From Eledone cirrhosa (taxonomy: Eukaryota; Mollusca; Cephalopoda; Octopoda; Eledonidae): a stretch of 64,000 nt of DNA. The position numbers were made by a program, and so were the translations under genes. Positions 1 to 12,026 of this stretch are shown here, in pieces. The notes beneath the pieces were generated by a model. It was given only the letters and a program-made list of their open reading frames with translations. It was not told where the DNA came from and searched no databases. Location of the stretch: positions 192,192,155-192,256,154 of the forward strand of contig OZ024743.1 of the NCBI GenBank assembly GCA_964016885.1, in the 5' to 3' direction. The stretch's first letter is position 1. The number at the start of each line of letters is the position of its first letter.

Positions 1-2213
1 ATTTAAGCATGTTTTGAAACGTGAGGACCAGAAACAGGAGGTGTTCAAGATTGCGAGGCAGTGTGTCAGAGAGAATTGTGATGTCATTGGAGAGAAGTGT
101 ATCCGTATGATAAAGGTGAGCTTGCCCTCACAAGTGCTGAGAAGAAAGATGCATGGAAGAGTCATTATGATAGATTACTAAATGAGGAGAATGCATGGGA
201 AGAAGAGACCCTACCCCAAGTAGACCCTATAGAGGAGCCAGCAGTACAAGTCAGCAGCAGCGTAGTAAGTAAGGCAATCAAAGATATGAAGATGGGGAAG
301 GCAACCGGTCCATCGGGTATAGCTGCCGAGATGCTGAAGGCATCTGGGTCTGTAGGTCACACTATAACCACACGTATTGTTAACCAGGTAATACTAGAAG
401 GTGTCATACCAAAAGATTGGTGCAGTAGCATCATTGTCAACTGCTATAAAGGTAAAGGTGATGCACTAGATATAAGAAACTATAGAGGTATAAAGCTGAT
501 GGACCAGGTCTTGAAAGTAACAGAAAGAGTTATAGCACAGTTGATTAGGGACCGGGTGAAACTAGATGAGATGCAATTTGGGTTTGTACCAGGAAGAGGC
601 ACCACTGATGCCCTCTTCCTTGTGAGGCAGTTACAGGAAAAGTACCTAGCTAAAAGTAAGCCACTCTACCTCGCATTCGTCGATCTTGAGAAAGCCTTTG
701 ACAGAGTTCCACGTGCTGTAATCTGGTGGGCTCTTAGAAAACTAGGAGTAGATGAATGGCTTGTAAAAGCGGTACAAGCCATGTATAGGGGAGCAGTCAG
801 CAAAGTTAGGATTAGCAATGAGTATAGCGAGGAATTTAGTGTACAGGTTGAGGTCCACCAGGGCTCTGTTCTTAGTCCCCTCCTGTTCATCATAGTCCTG
901 CAGGCAATAACGGAGGAGTTTAAGACCGGATGCCCATGGGAACTCCTGTATGCTGATGACCTCGCACTTATAGCTGAATCTATGGTAGAACTAGAGAAGA
1001 AATTCCAAACTTGGAAGCAGGGACTAGAAAGAAAGGGTCTCAAAGTCAACATGACAAAGACTAAGGTCCTTGTAAGTAGACGAGAAGACAGAACCCAGAT
1101 CCCCTCAGGTAAATGGCCTTGCTCAGTATGTAGGAAAGGTGTAGGTAGGAACTCCATTCTCTGCCCCAAATGCAAACAATGGGTACACAAGAGATGTAGT
1201 GGGATCTCAGGAAGCTTAATTAAGAATGTAGGCTTCACATGCAGCAGCTGTGCTGGGACAGCAAGCAGCAAACAGCCACAGGAAACAAGTACCACCAATC
1301 TCTGGGAGGGCTCTGTAGAAACAGTAGACAGCTTCTGCTACCTAGGTGACCGAATTAGCAGCGGAGGTGGGTGTTCAGAAAGTACAATAACTAGGGCAAG
1401 AACGGAATGAAGAAGTTTAGGGAACTACTACCACTGCTAGCTGCAAAACGCTTCTCCCTCAGAATGAAAGGCAGACTGTATGATGCGTGTATCCGAACAG
1501 CGATGTTACATGGTAGTGAGACCTGGGTGCTGAAGGTGGAAGACTTACGTAGATTAGAGAGAAACGAAGCCTGCATGCTCTGATGGATGTGTAATAGTAA
1601 TATACGCGAACGACAAAGCATAAATGAATTGAGAGAGAGACTGAGCATAAGAGGAATCAAATGCTGTGTGCAGGAGAGGCGGATGCGTTGGTATGGACAT
1701 GTGATGCGTATGAAGGATGACAGCTGCATAAAAAGGTGCAGAGCACTAGAAGTCGATGGAAACCGCGGAGTGGGGAGACCCAAGATGACCTGGGATGAGG
1801 TGATAAAAGCCGACCTTACCCAATTACACCTCTCAAAGGCGATGACACACGACCGTGACCTCTGGCGTCACGCAGTAATACAGAGTACCCGACCTCCCAT
1901 GGGTACAAGCTGAAGCATATAGACAATATGCCCCCACACCCCCCACTGCAAGCTGGTCGTGGAGGTGCCACGGCAAAAAAGCACCCAGCCCACACTGTAA
2001 AGTGGACGTGTAGGCGCCACGAAAAAGCACCCAGCACTCACTGTAAATGAGGTTGGTGTTAGGAAGGGCATCCAGCTGTAGAAATCAAGCCAAATCAGTT
2101 CCTGTATGAGCAAGGCATGGTCAGCCGACCAGACACTGCCCACAACAGGACAACCCGTCTAACCCATGCTAGCGTGGAAGAACAGACGTAAAACAGTGAT
2201 GATGATGATGATT
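1..2213 (+). mobile_element. Decayed LINE: RT, PHD-like finger, C-terminal domain, 3' tail
   Basis: A non-LTR retrotransposon running in from the left window edge. The main reading frame (97-1410) carries reverse transcriptase: LAFVDLEKAFDRVP, QGSVLSPLLF and the YADD catalytic box, then a Cys4-His-Cys3 finger at about residues 341-385. The frame breaks at about 103 (KCI...), at about 1404 (a lost base before KKFREL), and CGA has become TGA at 1581 in the conserved CML-R-WMC block. The C-terminal part (RMRWYGHVMRM, GRPKMTWDE) ends at 1911. The 3' UTR has two short repeats around 'gcacccagcccacactgtaa' and ends in 'gatgatgatgatg' at 2213. The RWYGH...GRP.KTW terminus resembles RTE-type LINEs; clade not certain. 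The copy is dead but complete at its 3' end. Confidence 0.9.
1920..2213 (+). repeat. LINE 3' UTR with (ATG)n tail shared with SINE-like fragments
   Basis: The tail has the order: repeats of 'gcacccag.ccacactgtaa', 'ggttggtgttaggaagggca', 'tccagctgtagaaa', 'ctaacccatgctagcgtgg', 'gatgatgatgatg'. The same order recurs at least fifteen times in the window, mostly without any coding part, on both strands. Confidence 0.85.
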
Positions 2214-2469
2214 GTCTCAAATGAATTGCATACTTCGTTTAACCATTTTCTTTTTATTTGTTTTGTTGTATTTTGTTTAGTTTTTTTGTAACTACTTTTG
2301 TTATCAGTAACTTACAATCCATAATTATTTCTAGCCTACAAGCCTACTAAATCATGAATTTGTCACATTTTTTAAAAAATAACCAAATGATACATTCTCT
2401 TGATATATTTAAAATATTCCAGCTACTTTTTCCTGATTTGCATAGTGGGACACACTTCGCCACAAACAC

Positions 2470-2576
2470 AGACTCCCATACTCTCACATACACACATACA
2501 CACACGCGCGCAAATTCTCATGCACACATTCACACACACACACATACTCACACACATTCACATGCGCACAGCACAA
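2470..2576. repeat. CA-rich microsatellite
   Basis: Imperfect CA dinucleotide tract with CATT and CTCA interruptions. Apparent Thr/His-rich reading frames here are by-products of the repeat. Confidence 0.9.
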
Positions 2577-2674
2577 TGTAAACAATACTTTCTCATCTAA
2601 GTAAACATTTTAAATTCATGTAACATACCCAGATCAGGGACAACTTATTTCTCAGAAGTCTATGTTTATTGTTT

Positions 2675-3295
2675 CAATTACATTGTGGAAGAGCCATTTT
2701 AGCCATTTAAACAAATACACAAAAACTGTTGTATAGTCACTTTTATTTATTTTGTGAGGTATCAAAATTTTTTGGTGCACTTCATGCCATCCGACTATCT
2801 GAATTGGCTGAGGAGAAATGACAGAGCTATGATCCACTAGATATGCTTTGTGACCACTGAGGATGATGTCAGCTCCCGAAAAGACTGCTGATCAATGGCC
2901 TCGAGGATGTGCTTCACGCGAGATACATGTGCTGGTACAGTCATGTCGAGCGCAGTGAGGGCTGGATCAGCAAAGTGATGAATGTCGATCCAGGAGGCAG
3001 TAGAGGCCCAAGAAGACTAAAAAGGACTTGCATGGAGGATGTCTGTCGGGATCAAGCTATGCTTGGCCTGGCCCAAGTGAGACCAGCAGACAGAAACACA
3101 TGGCATAGGATGCTAAGGAGTGATGTCAGGCAGGACCCACCCCTACTTGGGGATTGTGTCCTGCATAATCAAAAACTGGATGATGATGATGATGACTTCT
3201 GCAATTTGGCTAGTGACAAATAAATGAAATGTTATTATAGGAGTGTATATGTGTATGTTTTAAATGGCTAAAATGGCTCTTCCACAATGTAATTG
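2675..3295. mobile_element. Inverted-repeat-bounded unit containing a LINE end
   Basis: The 37 bases at 2675-2711 (starting caattacattgtgg) are the exact reverse complement of 3259-3295. Just inside, the arms continue with weaker similarity (tttatttattttgtga against its complement) for another 40 or so bases. Between them sits the 3' end of a LINE. This is the architecture of a TIR element that captured, or was invaded by, a LINE fragment. No clear target duplication could be fixed, so the element class is open. Confidence 0.55.
2850..3205 (+). mobile_element. LINE C-terminal fragment of a second RTE-like family
   Basis: The frame 2909-3223 reads YMCWYSHVERSEGWISKV, then GSRGPRRLKRTCMEDV and ADRNTWHRMLRSDVRQ. 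This is the RWYGHV...GRP..TW...DR..WR terminus found in RTE-type LINEs, but with sequence unlike the family at 1-2213. It is 5' truncated and ends in 'gatgatgatgatgac'. No catalytic domain remains. Confidence 0.7.
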
Positions 3296-3821
3296 CTTCA
3301 GTTTCAACAGTCTCAGCTCAAGTCACTTGGCAAACAAGCACCACTCCAAAATATGTTATTGATTATTTTTATATGAATAAAAAAATGTATACAATTTAAC
3401 TGAACAGAAATATATTTTTTGTTGATGTACTCAAGGTCAATTTTTGCAGAGAAGGAGCATAGTTAATTGAACTAATTCCCTTTGCACTAGGGTATATATT
3501 TTAAGGACAAAAGTCCACTCTGACCAACTTGAATTCAGAAGCTAGCCAAATTAAACGAATTACTCTAAGCACACTACCTTTTCTAGGAATATAACACCAT
3601 TTTTCCTTCTAAGTCTTTACCAAAGTAGAGACTTTCTGGAGAGTAAAATAAGTATAAAAATCCCACTCTGAAAGTAGTTGAAACATGCTTTTTCAGTTAA
3701 CATACACTACATTAAGAGGTTACAGTAGCAAGTAGTTTGGTGTCCTGCTAACCATGATTACCTGCTCTAATATACTGACAGGAAGCTTGCAAAGAAAGAT
3801 GTGTTCTGTGATAAAGAATGA

Positions 3822-3823
<2 letters not shown>

Positions 3824-3855
<32 letters not shown>

Positions 3856-3918
3856 TTGTGTATATGTATATATGTTTACATATATATATGGGTGTGTGTG
3901 TGTCTGTGTATGTATATA
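3824..3918. repeat. TA/TG microsatellite
   Basis: Alternating (TA)n and (TG)n blocks. Open frames overlapping it are low-complexity Cys/Val or His/Thr runs and are not genes. Confidence 0.9.
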
Positions 3919-4343
3919 TGACAATAAACAGGAATATGTGTAAATATGAAAATACACTCTTGGCAGGTGCAATGTGTCCAAACACGGATGAGCCAAACTC
4001 CCACTGTCATCGCCCCATCTCTCTCACACACCCTATCTCTCTGTATAGTGAGCAAATGGGGTCCCACATGCTGGCCACCCCACAGCCCTGGCGGACAGAA
4101 TGGAGAAGGCGTTTTCCCAGAGGATGGTAAGGGAGATGTGCTGGAAGAGTCACTCCATCTCACAAGGCATGACGGCCACCCGGCCCTCTTTACCTTGGCC
4201 TCCGGTCACAAAAATCATTAGACTTGGCACTTAACTCAGGTTTTCATGTTGTAAGGAGAGTGACATAAAATATTAGTTTATTGCAAGTTATTTTCTCAGG
4301 AGTATTTAATAGCTATTTCTAAAGTCTGTTGGTCATTTGGCTA
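3919..4343. other. Unassigned stretch, locally GC-richer
   Basis: About 3960-4210 is richer in GC than its surroundings and contains 'cacagccctggcggacagaa'. It resembles a decayed repeat, but I do not recognise the family and see no coding signal that survives. Confidence 0.3.
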
Positions 4344-4603
4344 TTAACCCTTTTATTAGCATATTTCTAATGAAAGACTACCAATACATTTCAAATAATT
4401 TTGAAATAAATCATGTATTTCGAGGGATTTAATAATATAACTAACTTTCTTCTTATTAAACTGATGTTAGGAACGTAACTTAACAAAATTTCTTATATAA
4501 AAATGATGATGGAAAGTTTTAAGATAAATATAAACACTTTAAAAGAAACAGAACTGTATTGTAAAACCAGTGGTAGCAGACAGTTTAGTAGCAACAGGGT
4601 TAA
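4344..4603. mobile_element. TTAA-flanked MITE, family 2
   Basis: TTAA at 4344-4347 and 4600-4603 bounds 252 bases that begin CCCTTTTATTAGC and end ...GCAACAGGG, an imperfect CCCT/AGGG terminal inversion. TTAA duplication with CCC termini is the piggyBac-superfamily pattern. A related copy (CCCTTTGGTTTCTATATTTC) begins at 60725. It encodes nothing. Confidence 0.55.
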
Positions 4604-5532
4604 TACACATACACATCAGAATGCAAGAAATCTTAAGTGAGTGGTTACAGAGCAAGAGATAAAATTCCTGTTAAACAAATCCGAGAAAAAGCTTCAACGA
4701 AAATTCATGACACTTACATTTGTAATGCCATTGTAAAATTATTTAGGCAATATGGTTGGAGCAGACTTTCATTTAGTTGTCAAAATCTGACACAGATATT
4801 GGCTCACGTGGCCTGGTCTATTATGCACGTGACATGACTATGTTTAACGGAATATTTAACCAATCAGTAATAAATTACTTATGCTGTATTCAGCTTTAGG
4901 AAAGCAGGTATTTCTTGGAGCCTCCCTACTGTTATGTAATGAGGCAAAATTGTTTCATTACCAATATACACAATGCTAGTCAATGGGACATTTTCACATC
5001 AAGTGCTTATTACAAATTCTTGTTCTTGAGTATTCCATTTACTGGTTTCATCCAATATTTCATGTATCATGCTTTTTCTTATTTATAGTGAACTAGTTTT
5101 TATGACACCACAAACTGAATATTATGAACATTTGGTTTGTTGAACTCTGTCTTGTTCAGACATCTTAAAGTATTTACTCATCAGCAAACATTTCCTATTT
5201 TCTATATGTGTTCACATTTTGGTTTGTTGCATTACACTTTTTGTCAGCTTTCACAATGGTATGTTTTGTTTAGATTTTCTTTAACCTGTCATTTGTAGTC
5301 AAATGCTAGATATAACTTAACTGTACATTCTTTTCATCTGTTGTACACACTGGTTCTGGCATTTTGCACATTCTTTAACTCTTTTCAAAACATGTTCAAA
5401 ACTGATTCTGTTTCTATGAAATAAAACCACCCACCAACATAATTTTATATAAGAACATTTTATTATGTTACAAATACCATTTCAAAGAAATTATAATTTT
5501 AATAAATCCTTTCCAAATTCTTCATTAATTGC
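4604..5532. other. AT-rich stretch without recognised features
   Basis: No durable reading frame, RNA gene or recognised repeat was seen. It has the composition of intergenic or intronic DNA. Confidence 0.5.
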
Positions 5533-5560
5533 TTAACCCTTTAGCATTTAAACCAGCTTG
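5533..5560. mobile_element. Left-end fragment of TTAA MITE family 1
   Basis: TTAA followed by CCCTTTAGCATTTAAACCAG matches the terminus of the MITE at 50362-50582 over about 22 bases. It is cut off by 'cttgatgatgatga', the (ATG)n end of a LINE/SINE tail. Confidence 0.6.
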
Positions 5561-5889
5561 ATGATGATGATATATATATTCATCATCATCCTCATTTTAT
5601 GCCCATTTTCCTTGATGAAATGTATTGGACAGGTCATCATGATCCAAGTTAGCTCCTATTCAAATTTACTGTTCTAAACTTATTAACATAAGAGAGATTG
5701 TCATGTACTCAGCAAAACTGAAGAATCTACTTCACTCTATCTTGTCTTCATTCTTTCACTAATCACTTTACATATATACACATATGTGTGCACACCCACA
5801 CACACACACACAGGTGTATCTATCAAACCATTAACAAACTTTAGCTCAAAGTAAAGTGGATTAGGCATAGATTTTTGTAAAATTGTTTT

Positions 5890-6100
5890 CTAAACTTTTA
5901 TAAAGTGGTTGGTAATAGGAAGAGCATCCAGCTATAGAAAGTTTGCCAAACAATGGGTTGAGAGGAGCCTTCAATTGTGTCAAAGAAATGACAACCACTT
6001 GAGATCAGTAACCCCACTTCAATACTGACTTGGTCTATGTAGACCCATCCAACCCTTGCTGGCAAGGAAAGCAAATATTAAAATGATGGTTATGATGATG
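5890..6100 (+). repeat. LINE/SINE 3' tail fragment
   Basis: Reads 'taaagtggttggtaatagga', 'agcatccagctatagaaa' and 'catccaacccttgctggcaa', then ends in 'atgatggttatgatgatga'. It is a diverged copy of the LINE 3' UTR. Confidence 0.7.
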
Positions 6101-7127
6101 AATGATCTGAACAAAACGAAAATATCATATCCCCTTGTCTTTTTCTTTATATCTTTACAGAAATGAAGATCAAAGTTCAGTGTTTCCTTACAGACAATAA
6201 AACAACTCCCAAAAAAATATCCAAGATTCCATTATCCTTAATAATTTATAGAAATTCTGTTCCCTTGAACTCCCAAAATGTCTTCATAACATTTCCCATA
6301 TCTCACAGAATCATGTGCAAGTTTTCAGTGTGAAAAAAAAAAGATAAATAAAATTGCAATAACTTTAGATGTTTTCAATTACAATAAATCAATAAGCAGA
6401 AACATTTTGAGAAAGAATCACATTCTCTGTTCAGAAACTAGCAATATGGCTTAAAGGTAAAAAAAAAAGATTTTTGAAAAAAGTCTCATGTCAGTTTCAA
6501 AATATTTTTCTTTTCTCAGCACATCTGCTGAAGTATGTTACTGTATATTTTTTGGTAAAATTTCAAACTCCAAATGGGGTGAAAACAAGTTCAATGAAAT
6601 TGTGTTGTTGTTGTTGATGCTTCTTTTTTTTTCTTCTATCAAATAGATTCTAATTATGAAGGAAATAAAATTATAAACATCACTGAAGCTTCACAGTAGA
6701 TGTATAACTACAGCTTGAAGAGATTCAAAGATTTAATTCTCGAATTAACTGATTTAATAAAATATTTGTTATATTCAAAGTGGCAAATTATCTGAGTAAT
6801 TGAGAAATTCTAAGGCTAGAAGAACAAATCCTACTATAGGTGTTGCATTGTTACACTAAGAAAGACATATATATGAGGGATATAGTTGTCACTTATGTGA
6901 CAAAAAATGGGAGGTAAAATGGGGAGAGGAGGTGGCTTATTTTCAAGGTCAATATTTTGCCAGTTTTCATCAACTTCAAATTCTATGCTAAAATTTTTCA
7001 TTTTGGAGGTGAATATTACACCAATTTTACTTTCAATGTGAAATTCATTTTTTTGTACTATTTTTGATGTGTTTTGAATAAATATAGCCCTCGGAATGGT
7101 CAGAAATTATTCAATGTTTAGTTAAGT
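6101..7127. other. AT-rich stretch without recognised features
   Basis: Contains short homopolymers and a small (TTG)n run near 6602. No coding or repeat family identified. Confidence 0.45.
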
Positions 7128-7655
7128 GTGTGAAAGGGCATGCAGGCACTAGAGGTGTGTAATTGCAAAAATCTACCTAAAGCTTTAATACTTGTACAAT
7201 GTTAAATTATTTCCAAGTTTTTTAAGATCTGCATTTCATTCAATATGTATATTATAAACAAAAATCTGTTACATTCAGGAGATGGTGCTATTGTTGTCTG
7301 TTAAAAATAAAACAGCAAATTACATTTGGGTAGCAAGAAGTAACCAAAAATTCAAGAAACTTGTTGAAACTTTATAAAAAGGATAAAATTATAAAAAATC
7401 ATTATGTAATGGAGTTGTGAAACAAACTATACTCTAAACTACACTTAAAACATTTTAAATATCAAAATATTAAAACTTCATAAATATATTCTCCACTCAT
7501 AAGAGTTTCAAAACCACACCATCTAAACATAATGTGTTGATTAGCTGCCTCGGCTAAAAAACTGGGTTTGGATTTTTGTCTATTTCTCAGACACAAAATA
7601 GGGGGTTTGGTTTATATTCAGATCAACTTATATTCAAGTATATATGGTATATTAT
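7128..7655. repeat. Interspersed repeat, copy without MITE (empty site)
   Basis: Parallel to 28010-28710 over about 500 bases: 'aaaatctacctaaagcttta', 'ctattgttgtctg', 'acattttaaatatcaaaata' and the end 'attcaagtatatatggta' occur in the same order and orientation. At 7428-7446 it reads 'actatactctaaactacac' uninterrupted, where the other copy carries a 168-bp insertion. Family unknown. Confidence 0.7.
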
Positions 7656-7808
7656 ATGTTCCAGTCTGAATAGATGCGAAACAAATAAACATTCTACCAT
7701 ACAGATGGGAATCTGTGTTTTAGAGAGAGGATAGTACTGTGATTTATATTTTCTGAAGATTTATGAGGTTAAGAAGTTCATTTCATAATCACTTAGTTTC
7801 AGTTTCTA

Positions 7809-8065
7809 TTTCATCATCATCATCATCATTTAATGTTTGCATTCCCTGTTGGTACACAAGCAGGAACCTGCATCTCACATATGTTCCTGCACTCTACAGA
7901 GTGTTCAGATGAACCAGCAGCCTACAACTCGCTTACATATAATCCCACACATGACTAAGTGCATTTTATCATGTCACCAGCATTAGGGGGGTTGTCATGT
8001 CTTTCACACAGCTGAAGAGTCCTCCCAACAGTTCAGCCTATTTTGCCTATTCAGATACCTAGACA
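7809..8065 (-). repeat. LINE/SINE 3' tail fragment
   Basis: Begins with (CAT)n, the reverse complement of the ATG tail, followed by 'aatgtttgcattccctg' and later 'gagtcctcccaac'. Diverged; minus orientation. Confidence 0.6.
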
Positions 8066-8284
8066 GCAGCATTTCCAATGGCTACATACTGGAAAGAAAT
8101 TCAAAACTTCTTCAAACTTCTATATCTTTTGGAAGGATGAGAAACAAAATCTTTGTAAACAACTAGCTCAGTGTTGTCTAATGGGCTGCTATTTCTTGCA
8201 AATCCAGTGACCACATAAAGGCTCCTTCCTCATTAGCATATTTTGTTTTGTAATTAACAAGAATATTAGCCAAATCAAGTTTGT

Positions 8285-8351
8285 TTGCTTCTTTAGCATT
8301 TACATTACTCTATATTTACTATTGTATTTTTGTGGTAAAGGTTTTACCTCA
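8285..8351. mobile_element. Left part of split TTAA MITE family 1
   Basis: 'tttagcatttacattactct', 'actattgtatttttg' and 'ggtaaagg' match the first ~65 bases of the intact copy at 52851-53074. The rest of this copy resumes at about 12731, so a LINE inserted within it. The outer TTAA has decayed. Confidence 0.75.
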
Positions 8352-8744
8352 TATCATCATCATCATCATCAATGTTTAACGTCCGTGTTCCAAGCTTGCA
8401 TGGGTTTGGACGGGGGGTTTTCCCACTTGAGGCAAGAGTGATTGTCTTGCTCACATAGGACTGTCTGGCAGGTTTTCTACAGTTGGATGCCCTTCCTAAC
8501 ACCAACCACATTTACAGTGTGGGACTGGGAGGTTTTTACTGTGTTGCCTACACGGCCACATTACAGCGTGGACTGTGTGTTTTTTTGTCGTGACACCTAC
8601 ACGATCTCATTTGTTTCGGCCTGGATGTTGTGGCACCAACATAACTTTACATAGAAGGGGGCGGTGTGGATGGGGTGGGGGTGGTGGGACGGGGGTGTAT
8701 TTTGTTAGAGATGCCTACTGACTGTAGTAGGTTTTACTATGTAT

Positions 8745-10861
8745 TTAGGTAAGGCGGGTCTTCTCTATTACTGAGTACCGCCAAAGGTCTCGGTCCAGTG
8801 ACATTGTCTTGGAGAGGTGTAAGTGTGTGAGGTCGGAGTTTATCAGCTCGTCCCAGGTTTTTATAGGTCTGCCTATTCCGTGGCTACCATCTATCTTTAT
8901 TGCCCTGCACTTTGTTATACAGCTATCGACTTTCATGCGCATCACGTGTCCATACCAACGTAGCCTTCTCTCGAGTAAACAACATCTGATCCCTCTTATT
9001 TCTAATTTTTTCCTTAGTTCGTTTATGCTTTGCCGTTCACGTATATTACTATTACACATCCAGCGGAGCATGCGAGCTTCGTTCCTCTCTAATCTGCGTA
9101 TATCCTCTCCACACAATGCCCAGGTCTCACTGCCATGCAACATTGCTGTTCGTATGCAGGCATCATACAACCTGCCTTTCATTTTTAGGGAGAACCCTTT
9201 AGCGGCTAATAGTGGTATAAGCTCTCTGAACTTTTTCCATCCAGTTCTGACTCTAGCTACTGTACTTTCAGAGCACCCTCCCCCACTGCTGATTTTGTCA
9301 CCCAGGTAACGGAAGCTGTCCACTATTTCTATAGAGCCCTCTGCGCAGTTGAAAGAGCTAATATTTTTGGGGCACTTGCTGCTACTTATTGCACCAGAGC
9401 ACCGGCCACATGTGAAATCTATGTTCTTAGTTAGCTTACCTGTGATCCCACTACATCTTTTATGCACCCATACTTTGCATTTCTGACAGAAAATGGAGTT
9501 TCTACCTACGCCTTTCCTACACACTGAGCATGGCCACTTCCCGGAAGGGACCGCTGCCTTATTTTCTTTCCTACAAACTAGAACTTTGGTCTTAGCCAGA
9601 TTAATTTTAAGGCCTTTTGATTCTAGGCCGTGCTTCCATGTTTGGAATTTCTTCTCTAGCTCGGCCATTGATTCAGCTATGAGTGTTAGGTCGTCTGCGT
9701 ATAGGAGTTCCCATGGGCAGCCGGTCTTGAACTCTTCTGTTATAGCCTGAAGGGCAATAATAAATAGTAGGGGGCTGAGAACAGAGCCCTGATGGACGCC
9801 AACTTTTACGCTAAACTCTTCACTATATTCGTTGTTAATTCTAACCTTGCTGACTGTTTCTTTATACATGGCTTGTATAGCTCTCACAAGCCATTCGTCG
9901 ACACCTAGTTTTCTAAGAGCCCACCAGATAATGGAACGGGGGACTCTGTCGAAGGCTTTCTCCAAGTCGACAAAAGCTAAGTAGAGGGGTTTACTTTTAG
10001 CTAGGTACTTCTCCTGTAGTTGTCGTACAATAAAAAGAGCGTCTGTGGTACTTTTGCCTGACACAAACCCGAACTGCATTTCATCTAGGTCAATTCTCTC
10101 TCTGATTAGTTGCGCTATTACTTTTCCGTGACCTTCATGACCTGGTCGATTAATTTAAAGCCTCTATAGTTACTCCTATCTAGGGCATCTCCTTTACCCT
10201 TATAACAGTTAACGATGATGCTTCTACGCCAGTCCTTCGGAACAACCCCATTCTGTACGACTTGGTTAACTATCCGGGTGACCATGGTGTGTCCCACCGT
10301 GCCAGATGCCTTCAGCATCTCAGCAACTATTTCCGAAGGCCCAGCTGCCTTACCCGTCTTCATATCCTTGATTGCCTTACTTATTATACTACCCTCGACT
10401 AACACTGCTGGTCCCTCTATTGGGTCGATGTGGGGGAGACTGTCTTTCTCCCATTTATTCTCCTCATTTAGTAGCCTTTCATAGTGACACTTCCAAGCTA
10501 CCTTCTTATCAGCGTCGGTGATGGCAAGTACGCCGTCATCATTAAGTACACACTTCTCCCCGACAATATCACGGTTTTCCTTGACACATTGCCTAGCAAT
10601 CCTGAACACCTCACATTTTTGGTCCTCGCGTTGTAGAACATGCTTGAACTTTCTTTCCTCTGCTTCCCTTCTTGCGAAGTACACTTGTCTCCTAGCTTCC
10701 CTCCTGGCCACTTGATAGTCTTCTCTACTTCCCCCATCCCGCCATACTTTCCAAGCCTGCTTTTTGGCCTTAATTGACCCCTCCACCTTACTGTTCCACC
10801 ACCATGTTACTCTCCTCCTGCCTACAGGCCTGCTCCAGCCACAGACTTCGTCTGCCGCCAT
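8745..10861 (-). pseudogene. LINE reverse transcriptase with PHD-like finger
   Basis: Two frames, 10861-10118 and 10079-8745, are one gene split by a lost T near 10120; the copy at 43844-45505 reads straight through as KVTEKVIAQLIRE. RT motifs visible: GPSEIVAEML, YRGFKLIDQ, LAFVDLEKAFDRVP, HQGSVLSPLLF, YADDLTLI and KINLAKTKV. They are followed by CSVCRKGVG, CQKC, HKRC and CGRC, a Cys4-His-Cys3 finger sited between the RT thumb and the C-terminal domain. The end carries RLRWYGHVMRM and GRPIKTWDE. It would copy the element RNA at the nicked target. One repaired base would restore the RT frame, so decay is recent. Confidence 0.88.
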
Positions 10862-10961
10862 CAGCAGGTTTGCCTTCAGGAATTCCCACTGTCCCTCTAT
10901 ATTGTCTGACTCTAAATGCTCTTCCTTACTGTCGAAAGCATCAAGTAATATGCTTTGGAAT

Positions 10962-11790
10962 TTATTTCTGGCTGTGGGGGTCCTTTAGCTTCCATATTTT
11001 TCTCCTGAGGATAGTCCTCTTCTGCTGTCGAGTACGTCTCGTCCTGACTATGAGGTTGCTAATTATCAGTCTATGTTGGGGGGTGCATTCTTCGTGGGGG
11101 AGGGATTTAGTGTTTACAACAGACACTCTGTCGCGTCTTCTGGTAAGGATATAATCTACCTGGCTTGTGTGTTCCCCGGATCTATAGGTGATCAGGTGAT
11201 TGTCACGTTTTTTGAAGTTAGTGTTACAGATAGTTAGGTTATTTGCGTCACGGAATTCCAGGATTCTGGAGCCATCCTCATTTCTAGTACCAAACCCATA
11301 GCTTCCATGGATTTCGTCGTAGCCGTCACAATGTTGTCCAACGTGACCATTTAGGTCACCTGCAATAATTATATAGTCACTGTCGGTTATTTGGGAGGTA
11401 GTGAGCATCAGTGTCTCATAGAATCTGTCTTTTATAGTGCCGGGCAGTCCGGATTGGGGTGCGTACGAAGATATTACTGTCACCGTAGTTCTATTGAGGA
11501 CAAGTCTTATTTTAATTATTCTGTCGTTCACTCTATTTACGTCTATTATCTTATCTGCCCACTTTTCTGCTACCATGATTCCTACCCCACCCAGCCCATC
11601 GTCATTTCCCACCCAGAAAAGCTTATAACATCGTTTTTTACCCTCAATGAATCTAGCAGACCCACCCCTCCACCTGGTCTCTTGAATACAACAAACATCG
11701 ACCTCCTTACGTTCAAGCATTTCTACAACCTCGTTAGCGCGACCCTTTAAGGTGCCTACATTTATGGTACCAACTCTGAAGTTTTGGATT
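10962..11790 (-). pseudogene. LINE APE-type endonuclease domain
   Basis: Conserved blocks in order: VGTINVGTLKGRANEVVE at the start, VDVCCIQETRW (catalytic Glu), IISSYAPQSG, IIAGDLNGHVG (Asp/Asn pair), and SQVDYILTRRR followed by HRLII. These are the motifs of AP-endonuclease-like LINE nucleases, which nick target DNA to prime reverse transcription. The VGTINVGT part is in a different frame from the upstream Pro-rich leader because of an indel in a C-rich run at about 11775. At the 3' end a run of five C at about 10980 shifts KDP-TARNKF out of frame to a stop. Otherwise well preserved. Confidence 0.85.
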
Positions 11791-12026
11791 GCGTTTGGAG
11801 GGTGGGAGCGGTGGGGGGCGGGGGAGATGGGGTTATGTTAGCCATCCGCAGCCGAGACAAAGAGGAGTGCTCGTATTCTCGTCCACGAGGTGAATTTGTC
11901 TTTATCTTTGGCATTGTCGCTGAGCATCCAGATTTTTCTCTCTCTTCCACTCTCCAGGATTCCGTAGTCCATCCATCCATCCATCATATATCGAAAGGCA
12001 ACCAGGCAAGCGATAGTATAGGCCTA

